Below, piece after piece: positions 5,285 through 9,572 of a stretch of DNA of 9,572 bases. The notes under the pieces were generated by a model that did no database searches, was not told the DNA's origin, and worked only from the letters and a program-made list of their open reading frames with translations. Each line of letters opens with the position of its first letter. Position 1 is the stretch's first letter. Source of the DNA: Dehalococcoidia bacterium (GTDB lineage Bacteria > Chloroflexota > Dehalococcoidia > UBA6926); NCBI GenBank assembly GCA_012271225.1, contig JAAXGS010000094.1:1-9572 (forward strand), written 5' to 3'. A program made the translations under genes and the position numbers.

Positions 5285-7012
5285 TCACAGCATCCGTTCA
5301 GAGCGGGAGGCCGCGCCGCGCCGTCGGCGCGGCGCGCGCGAAAACGTCGGCGCCTCTGACAGGCCCAGCCGCGGAATCTCCGGCCCCCGCCCGTTCAGAA
5401 TGTCCTCAATCGTCGCGATCTGCATGCGCGGAAAGACATGGCCCGGAAACGCCTCCGGCTCATAGAACCCCGCGGAGTCCGCCTCGTCCCGCATCGGGCG
5501 CGTGGGAGGCTCCAGTGTGATGAGCAGCGCCATCTCCGCCTTCTCGCGCTCCATCACGCCGCGCAGGTCCCTGATGACGTTGCTGCCCACCCTGCCGCTT
5601 TTGACCTGCACAAGCAGCGTCCGCGCCCTGCCGGAATTATCATCGAAGAAGTTGATGTAGCCGTCCACGCCTGAATCCGCGCCCCTGCGCTGATTATGCG
5701 CGGGCCGCGCCTCCACCAGCCCTAGAGCCCAGTACTCAAACTGGTAGCGGCCCGTGTTGCCGCCCTCGAGCGAGAGGGCACGGGCGCTCTTCACGTCCGC
5801 CGGCGCGCCGATGACCTCATAGTCGGACACCTCATCGCGGAACGTGTCACGCAGGCGGTTGCGCATGAGGGAGATGGCGAGATGTGTAATGTCGATGCCG
5901 ATCCACTTGCGGTTCAGGCGCTCCGCGACGGCGACGGCGGTACCGCAGCCGCAGAACGGATCGAGCACCACGTCGCCCACATTGCTGGACGCGGAGATGA
6001 TGCGCTCAAGCAGCGCCTCCGGCTTCTGGGTGGGGTAGCCAAGGCGTTCGGCATTGCCAACACTAACGCCTAAATCGTTCCAAATGCCTTCCACAATCTT
6101 GCCAGATGCGTCACTTGAGTAGTTCTTCAGTCTTGGAATACCACCTACTTTCTTCGGCCAGTGGATCATTCCAAGACCGTCCAGTATGTCCAACTTCGAG
6201 TGGATACTCAGTTTCTGCCATTCGCTCTCTGTGGGGAGGTCCAGCCACTTAGGAAGCAGATTGTATCTCGGAAGCGCCCATGCTCTGCCTGGACTCGGTC
6301 TGATGCCTCGCCACGCTGCATACGCTTCTGGGCCGCCTGGCCTTGCGCCTGTGATTGGGTGTGATTGGTATCTGCCCCGCTCATCAGAGTATCGAAATAA
6401 CTGCTCTACATGTTGATCACCGTACGGCTCATACTGCGGATTCCAAACCCATGTAGCACTTTTTGAATACATCAGTAGGACATCGTGCAAAGCGGGCCAT
6501 TGTCTGGCTCCAAGGCTGTGTGAGTGAGCGTGCCTACGCCAGACTACTTCGGAACGAAATTGCTTCGCTCCGAACACGGCGTCCATCAGCAGTTTGAGGT
6601 AGTGGCTTGCCGTGGGGTCGCAGTGGAGGTAGATGCTTCCGGTGGGCTTCAGAACGCGGCGCAGCTCCACCATGCGGGGCGCCATCATCGTTAGATAGGC
6701 CATCATGTCGTTCTGACCCAGGAACGTCCTCATGGCCTGCAGCATGTCCGCAAGCCGCTTTGGTCCATGGGAGACGACCTGCTGATACGCCCATTCCGCG
6801 TCCGTGCTCCAGTGCCATGTATCGTCAAAGGCCTGTATCTGCGCCGCGGATTCCGTCCGATCATGCTCCCGAAACAGCACGTTGTACGTCGCGTTGGAGT
6901 TGAACGGCGGGTCAAGATAGATCAGATCGACGCTCTCATCCGCGATGTGCTCTCGCAGAATCGGCAGGTTATCGCCAAAGTACAGCCGGTTCTTCCAGTC
7001 ATCGGTGGTCAT
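5285..7012 (-). CDS. Fused modification-restriction protein: beta-class N6/N4 DNA methyltransferase with C-terminal Mrr-like nuclease domain
   Basis: Numbering is from the ATG at 7012 (575 residues). Motif IV, LDPPFNSN, with catalytic DPPF at 34-37 comes first. A variable specificity region (about 150-320) follows, then GYPTQKPEALLERI (326-339) and the AdoMet site DPFCGCGTAVAVA (351-363). This is the beta-class order of N6-adenine or N4-cytosine methylases. The C-terminal part (about 425-545) has GADSGVDGYINFF (444-456) and LLVQVKSG (467-474). Asp450 with Gln469-x-Lys471 fits the PD-(D/Q)xK site of Mrr-type nucleases, so one chain could both methylate and cut. The 6061-6540 stretch, inside the specificity region, is about 52 % G+C by hand count, below its flanks. 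The ATG follows AAAGGCAGG and suits the family N-terminus (WKNRLYFGDN). An in-frame GTG at 7048 would add 12 residues and might be leaderless. The gene converges on the TreT-like gene with a 7-bp gap. The target sequence is unknown. Confidence 0.9.
   Translation of the reverse strand: MTTDDWKNRLYFGDNLPILREHIADESVDLIYLDPPFNSNATYNVLFREHDRTESAAQIQAFDDTWHWSTDAEWAYQQVVSHGPKRLADMLQAMRTFLGQNDMMAYLTMMAPRMVELRRVLKPTGSIYLHCDPTASHYLKLLMDAVFGAKQFRSEVVWRRHAHSHSLGARQWPALHDVLLMYSKSATWVWNPQYEPYGDQHVEQLFRYSDERGRYQSHPITGARPGGPEAYAAWRGIRPSPGRAWALPRYNLLPKWLDLPTESEWQKLSIHSKLDILDGLGMIHWPKKVGGIPRLKNYSSDASGKIVEGIWNDLGVSVGNAERLGYPTQKPEALLERIISASSNVGDVVLDPFCGCGTAVAVAERLNRKWIGIDITHLAISLMRNRLRDTFRDEVSDYEVIGAPADVKSARALSLEGGNTGRYQFEYWALGLVEARPAHNQRRGADSGVDGYINFFDDNSGRARTLLVQVKSGRVGSNVIRDLRGVMEREKAEMALLITLEPPTRPMRDEADSAGFYEPEAFPGHVFPRMQIATIEDILNGRGPEIPRLGLSEAPTFSRAPRRRRGAASRSERML
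5312..5336. repeat. GC-only near-perfect palindrome at the convergent gene junction
   Basis: Twelve-base arms (5312-5323 and 5325-5336) are perfectly complementary around a single T at 5324, and every arm base is G or C. As RNA it forms an 11-bp stem with a GTC loop on either strand. It lies inside the 3' end of the methyltransferase-nuclease gene, encoding part of its Arg-rich tail (PRRRRG), and 35 bp past the TreT-like stop. It may serve as a terminator-like barrier for the convergent transcripts. No T run follows it on the + strand; on the - strand a TTTT occurs about 30 bp further on. Confidence 0.6.
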
Positions 7013-7031
7013 CCACGCCTGCCTTTCACTC

Positions 7032-7075
7032 AACCCTCCGCCACCCACCTCACCTATCGTAACGGGCGGAGGGTT
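7032..7075. promoter_or_regulatory. Perfect 11-bp inverted repeat around the methyltransferase start region
   Basis: AACCCTCCGCC (7032-7042) and GGCGGAGGGTT (7065-7075) are exact reverse complements separated by 22 bp. Between them, read on the - strand, is TACGAT (7056-7061), a possible -10 box that would start transcription near 7049, close to the alternative GTG at 7048. A start there would leave one arm untranscribed, so the repeat is more likely a DNA operator than an RNA hairpin. No good -35 is seen. It may be bound by a repressor, such as the divergent RHH protein or the methyltransferase itself. Confidence 0.55.
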
Positions 7076-7100
7076 CCCGCGGCGGGATGGTGACGGTCTT

Positions 7101-7136
7101 TGCGTTTACCCTTGCCCGCCGTCCAGGACGCGGGCG
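7101..7136. repeat. Direct repeat copy A: duplicate of the HypE-like gene end
   Basis: CCGTCCAGGACGCGGGCG (7119-7136) is identical to 7495-7512, and the flanking TGCGTTTACCC (7101-7111) matches TGCGTGTTTACCC (7481-7493) with a two-base gap. Read on the - strand it re-creates the last codons of the HypE-like gene (RVLDG) and a TAA stop. The copy also contains its own dyad: GCCCGC (7114-7119) and GTCC (7121-7124) pair with GGAC (7126-7129) and GCGGGC (7130-7135) around A7125, with C7120 bulged. Confidence 0.7.
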
Positions 7137-7148
7137 GCTTACGATACA

Positions 7149-7177
7149 CGTATACTGAAGGCGCGCGCCGGTATACG
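7149..7177. promoter_or_regulatory. Nested dyad operator and promoter candidate of the RHH gene
   Basis: CGTATAC (7149-7155) and GTATACG (7171-7177) form a perfect 7-bp inverted repeat. The GTATAC cores start 21 bp apart, about two helical turns. Between them is a second perfect palindrome, GGCGCGCGCC (7160-7169). TATACT (7151-7156) is a fair -10 box overlapping the left arm, though no clear -35 is present. RHH antitoxins usually repress their own promoter by binding such repeats, so this is the likely autoregulatory site. Confidence 0.55.
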
Positions 7178-7200
7178 CAGAGGACAGGCGCCCTATTGCG

Positions 7201-7431
7201 ATGAAACAGAAACTCACCATCACCGTGGACGCGGAGTTGCTTCCCGCCGCCAAGCGATACGCGCGCTCCCGCGGCGTATCGCTCTCGTCGCTGATTGAGC
7301 AGTCGCTCAGAGAGATTGCGGGAGAGCATGAGCCATCCTTCGCTGCGCGGTGGCGCGGCAAGTTTCGGCCGGCCGGGCGTGAAGACGACCCTCGATACAA
7401 CACGCTGGCCAGGAAATACCGCCTCCAATGA
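7201..7431 (+). CDS. Small ribbon-helix-helix antitoxin-like protein (DUF6364 type), no adjacent toxin
   Basis: The 76 residues begin with a beta strand, KQKLTITVDAELL (2-14). Then come a helix PAAKRYARSRG (15-25), the turn V-S-L and a helix SSLIEQSLREIAG (28-40), the ribbon-helix-helix DNA-binding plan. The C-terminal tail ends DPRYNTLARKYRLQ (63-76), like the toxin-binding tail of DUF6364 antitoxins, which are usually followed by a PIN-domain VapC toxin. No toxin follows: 56 bp after the stop the HypE-like gene ends on the other strand. The ATG is preceded by GAGGACAGG (7180-7188), a weak and rather distant ribosome site. The gene is divergent from the methyltransferase-nuclease gene. It may be an orphan antitoxin left after toxin loss, or a regulator recruited for the restriction gene. 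The fold call is good; the partner is unknown. Confidence 0.8.
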   Translation: MKQKLTITVDAELLPAAKRYARSRGVSLSSLIEQSLREIAGEHEPSFAARWRGKFRPAGREDDPRYNTLARKYRLQ

Positions 7432-7487
7432 TCCTCACTGCCCTGACAATCGGTTAATTCAATCCCTCTGCACAGCACGCTGCGTGT

Positions 7488-8570
7488 TTACCCACCGTCC
7501 AGGACGCGGGCGAGTTCGTCGCGGTCAAAGCGCGGCAGCGGGCGTTTTTCCGTCACGCCGCCATCTGAACCCCGGCGCGTCAGCCGCAGCCCCTCCCCAC
7601 GCGGCGTTGCCCGCCCGATGACACGGGCGCGGATGCCGTCCGCGCGCAGCGCATCGATCACGCGATCCGCGTCCTGCGGGGAGACGGCGGCAAGCAGCGC
7701 GCCGGAGGCGATCAGACCCAGGGGGTCCACATCATCCGGACGCGCGCCGATCGCGCGGCAGATCTCCGCCGTCTCCGGCAGGATCAGCTCATCCAGCGCC
7801 CCGGCGTCGATCTCCGCGCCAACGTCTGAGGCCGTCGCCATCTCATGCAGCGCCGTCGCCACGCCGCCCTCGGTGGGATCGTGCATGGCGTGAACGCGCG
7901 CAGTTTTTGCGGCAATGGCCGCGTCGCGCACGATGCTGATGCCGGGGTCGTCAAGCAGGCTCGCGGCGCGGTGGATGACCGCCTCCGGCACGCCCGCCGC
8001 GCGGAGCCGTCCGGCCGCCTCGCGCGCCAGGATCGCCGTTCCCTCGATGCCCACGCCGCGGGTCAGGATGATCGCGTCCCCCGCCCGCGCGCCGGAGGAC
8101 GGCGTTTCCTCCCCCGAGCGAACCTCCCCGAGCATCGCGCCGACGGTGATGGGGCGATCAAGCCCGCGCGTGACCTCCGTGTGGCCGCCCACCAGCGTGA
8201 CGTTGATCTCCGCGCAGGCGTCCAGTGTCTGCCGCATGATGTCCTGCGCAAGGCGGGGCGGAGCGCCCTCCGGCAGCAACAGTGTCATCAGGAGCCAGCG
8301 CGGCGTGGCGCCCATGACGGCGATGTCATTGGCGTTGACGTGCACGGCGTAGCGGCCCAGGTCCTCCGCCGCGAAGGTGACGGGGTCCGAGCTGACGACA
8401 AGGCGCGTATCCCCGCCGATATCGATGAGCGCGGCGTCCTCGCCCACGCGCGCGCCTGTGATGACGCGCGGGTCCGCGCCGGCGATCTGCCCTAGCAGCC
8501 GACCAAGCAGTTCCGGCGGCAGCTTCCCGATGTCAAGCGGCGCGCCAGAGACGTCGTCAGTGCCGGTCAT
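7488..8570 (-). CDS. AIR synthase-related (PurM/HypE-like) ATP-binding protein
   Basis: The 360 residues have the PurM/HypE/ThiL/SelD plan of an N-terminal ATP-site domain and a C-terminal domain. Visible motifs are VGEDAALID (42-50), SSDPVTF (60-66), VHVNANDIAVMGATPRW (76-92), VGGHTEVT (127-134), LTRGVGIEGTAIL (169-181) and MHDPTEGGVATALHEM (229-244). The closest pattern is the HypE branch (hydrogenase maturation, ATP-dependent dehydration of a carbamoylated C-terminal Cys). However, true HypE ends in PRIC or similar, while this ends LARVLDGG with no terminal Cys, and no hyp or hydrogenase gene is nearby. It is therefore a free-standing homologue with unknown substrate. The start has no Shine-Dalgarno (CTTATCC precedes the ATG) and may be leaderless or coupled to the gene 24 bp upstream. 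Its last codons are duplicated at 7119-7136. Family membership is secure; the reaction is not known. Confidence 0.88.
   Translation of the reverse strand: MTGTDDVSGAPLDIGKLPPELLGRLLGQIAGADPRVITGARVGEDAALIDIGGDTRLVVSSDPVTFAAEDLGRYAVHVNANDIAVMGATPRWLLMTLLLPEGAPPRLAQDIMRQTLDACAEINVTLVGGHTEVTRGLDRPITVGAMLGEVRSGEETPSSGARAGDAIILTRGVGIEGTAILAREAAGRLRAAGVPEAVIHRAASLLDDPGISIVRDAAIAAKTARVHAMHDPTEGGVATALHEMATASDVGAEIDAGALDELILPETAEICRAIGARPDDVDPLGLIASGALLAAVSPQDADRVIDALRADGIRARVIGRATPRGEGLRLTRRGSDGGVTEKRPLPRFDRDELARVLDGG
7495..7512. repeat. Direct repeat copy B: authentic HypE-like gene end
   Basis: This 18-bp sequence, CCGTCCAGGACGCGGGCG, is identical to 7119-7136. Here it is part of the intact 3' end of the HypE-like gene (codons for ARVLDG). 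The two copies bracket the RHH gene with 358 bp between them. Such a pair resembles the scar of an element that inserted at a gene end and restored it. Confidence 0.7.
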
Positions 8571-8580
8571 AAATGGATAA

Positions 8581-8601
8581 GTGCTATCGGCGTGCTAGCA
8601 C
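8581..8601. promoter_or_regulatory. GTGCTA direct repeat and palindrome before the HypE-like gene
   Basis: GTGCTA occurs at 8581-8586 and 8592-8597, 11 bp apart, and the second copy is half of the perfect palindrome GTGCTAGCAC (8592-8601). The site lies 10-30 bp upstream of the HypE-like start and overlaps the stop codon of the preceding gene. It could be a small operator, but it is short enough to be chance. Confidence 0.3.
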
Positions 8602-9470
8602 TGATTGGGAATGTGGCCCGGGTACCGTGAATTCAGAGCATTATTGTACCAACAGGAGTAATGCTCGTGCGCCGCAACGGCTTTATTGTATCTAGACTCG
8701 ACATGGTAGCCACGTGAGACATACGCATCCCTTGCAGTAACGAAAGCCTCTCTTGAGGCGTTGACCTCTTCCCGTAACGTCGCGTTTTGCAGGCGGGTAT
8801 TTTTTTGAACATCGATGACGTACCCTTTGATTTCATCGATATTGATTGTGCAGGCGTCAGGGCTGGTGTTGGCATCCCCTTTGACGAGATAGCGGGTTTC
8901 GTACCCTGACTCATTGATGCTTATCACGCGATGCGCCACCCAGTATTCATTATTGTACTCCAAGCCCAAACAACCCTCGGATTCATAGGAAACGATCGCT
9001 CCCGCAACAATGTCTTCAGGGGTGAAATCGGTCATCCATGTCACGGTATCCAGGCATGTCAACTTCGGTTCCATGCTCCCCGTGCATAGGAACCCTCTGA
9101 TAGAGGTGGACTGCATTGACAGCCTGAGCGGCCGGCGTTGCTCTTCTAACCGGCGTATTTCCTCGCGCAAGGAATCTATTTGCGCCTGAAGCGTCGCCGC
9201 GTCGTCATGCAGATCCAGGATCCTTTGTGCCTCCGCTTCACTCTCTGCGCGTTGGGACTGTAATTCCGTGTTCTGAACCACAAGCTCATTAATGCGTTCC
9301 TGCCGTTGGAGCGCAAGTGTCTCTAACTGCGTTTTCTCAGTCTGCAAATCGATCACAGCCTGCCTGGTGTCTTCAAGGTCCGCCTGGGATTGATTTAGCG
9401 GTATCCACAGGGACCCAATTATGCCCAGAGAAATCCCCATCAAAAAAGTCACCGGAATTGATTTATTCAC
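8595..9470 (-). CDS. Membrane-anchored coiled-coil protein with signal-peptidase-like (S26/S24) Ser/His protease domain
   Basis: The 291 residues begin with one membrane segment (about 6-24, VTFLMGISLGIIGSLWIPL), after Lys3 on the likely cytoplasmic side. A Glu/Gln-rich coiled coil (about 31-116) follows, then a protease-like domain (about 120-225). FLCTGSMEP (127-135) carries the Ser132 nucleophile motif. VAHRVISI (178-185) gives His180 where bacterial enzymes have Lys. LVKGDANTSPD (195-205) matches the conserved GDxN-D region. This is the SipW/archaeal/ER type Ser-His(-Asp) site. A helical tail (225-291) contains Cys273 and a terminal Cys291; no second membrane segment is seen. Six cysteines suggest an extracytoplasmic domain with disulfides. 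The catalytic Ser is about 108 residues from the membrane, unlike ordinary signal peptidases. The GTG start is supported by AGGGGA, 8 bases upstream. G+C near 50 % in sampled lines, below its neighbours, hints at transfer. The substrate is unknown. Confidence 0.78.
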   Translation of the reverse strand: MNKSIPVTFLMGISLGIIGSLWIPLNQSQADLEDTRQAVIDLQTEKTQLETLALQRQERINELVVQNTELQSQRAESEAEAQRILDLHDDAATLQAQIDSLREEIRRLEEQRRPLRLSMQSTSIRGFLCTGSMEPKLTCLDTVTWMTDFTPEDIVAGAIVSYESEGCLGLEYNNEYWVAHRVISINESGYETRYLVKGDANTSPDACTINIDEIKGYVIDVQKNTRLQNATLREEVNASREAFVTARDAYVSRGYHVESRYNKAVAAHEHYSCWYNNALNSRYPGHIPNQC

Positions 9471-9572
9471 GGATTCTTTCCCCTACCTTGCCGTGATGCA
9501 GTGTCCATGCTGAGACATCGATTCTGCTCCATATTGCCCTGTACTCCCCTCTTGTTTCTTCTCTAACCTATC
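9471..9572. other. Upstream region of the protease-like gene
   Basis: This 102-bp stretch carries the ribosome-binding site of the protease-like gene (AGGGGA on the - strand, about 9479-9484). The strand is otherwise C/T-rich. No convincing promoter, RNA gene or other coding frame is seen before the window ends. Confidence 0.6.

Noticed and set aside
5762..5779. GCCCTC/GAGGGC hairpin inside the methyltransferase-nuclease gene
   Set aside because: A 6-bp stem in GC-rich coding sequence is expected by chance, and it has no positional meaning.
7432..7487. Remnant of a PIN-domain toxin after the RHH gene
   Set aside because: The 56 bp hold no PIN-like codons in any frame that I can recognise, and no frameshifted continuation is seen.
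7494..7621. Extension of the RHH gene or a second small + strand gene beyond 7431
   Set aside because: The RHH frame stops at 7431, and the overlapping + strand frame is antisense to the HypE-like gene without any motif.
7845..8495. Open frame of 216 codons on the + strand inside the HypE-like gene
   Set aside because: It is Arg/Ala/Gly-rich shadow sequence opposite well-conserved AIR-synthase motifs.
7488..8570. Thiamine-monophosphate kinase (ThiL) or canonical HypE
   Set aside because: The motifs (VHVNANDIAVMGATPRW, HDPTEGG) fit the HypE-like branch better than ThiL, and the terminal Cys of HypE is missing, so only the superfamily is claimed.
1..9572. CRISPR array, rRNA, insertion sequence or transposase
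   Set aside because: No regularly spaced repeats, no rRNA-like sequence and no transposase or integrase motif is seen on either strand.

Overview
The window is from a GC-rich bacterial chromosome (well over 60 % G+C in most genes, by eye). It has eight protein genes, one of them cut by the left edge, and one tRNA gene with an encoded CCA end. The mix of a type I-beta DAHP synthase, a TreT-like glycosyltransferase, a free-standing HypE-like AIR-synthase protein and several starts without a clear Shine-Dalgarno fits Chloroflexota best (a marine or Dehalococcoidia-like lineage is possible). This placement is an inference from protein style and no marker gene proves it.

Region 1 (1-3628, + strand) is an aromatic amino-acid block: the end of a DAHP synthase (entry to the shikimate pathway), a tRNA-Tyr(GTA) with its own promoter, a tyrosyl-tRNA synthetase, and prephenate dehydratase (phenylalanine synthesis) overlapping the synthetase by four bases. 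The synthetase carries an extra N-terminal domain of about 250 residues that matches the B3/B4 editing fold of the PheRS beta subunit. A Tyr-tRNA editing-type domain fused to the enzyme that makes Tyr-tRNA, next to tRNA-Tyr and the Tyr/Phe pathway, is the most striking feature here.

Region 2 (3629-5277, + strand) holds an intergenic stretch rich in small dyads, then a trehalose-synthase (TreT)-like GT4 glycosyltransferase.

Region 3 (5285-7512) looks accessory. It has a one-polypeptide modification-restriction protein (beta-class N6/N4 methyltransferase plus an Mrr-like PD-(D/Q)xK nuclease domain), whose specificity region has clearly lower G+C than the rest. A divergent small ribbon-helix-helix antitoxin gene has no toxin beside it. 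The divergent promoter region contains a perfect 11-bp inverted repeat, a second nested dyad, and a copy of the last codons of the neighbouring HypE-like gene. That copy and the authentic gene end form 18-bp direct repeats that bracket the antitoxin gene, like an insertion scar.

Region 4 (7488-9572, - strand) has the HypE-like AIR-synthase protein. Upstream of it is a gene of about 50 % G+C for a membrane-anchored coiled-coil protein ending in a signal-peptidase-like Ser/His protease domain, an unusual arrangement.
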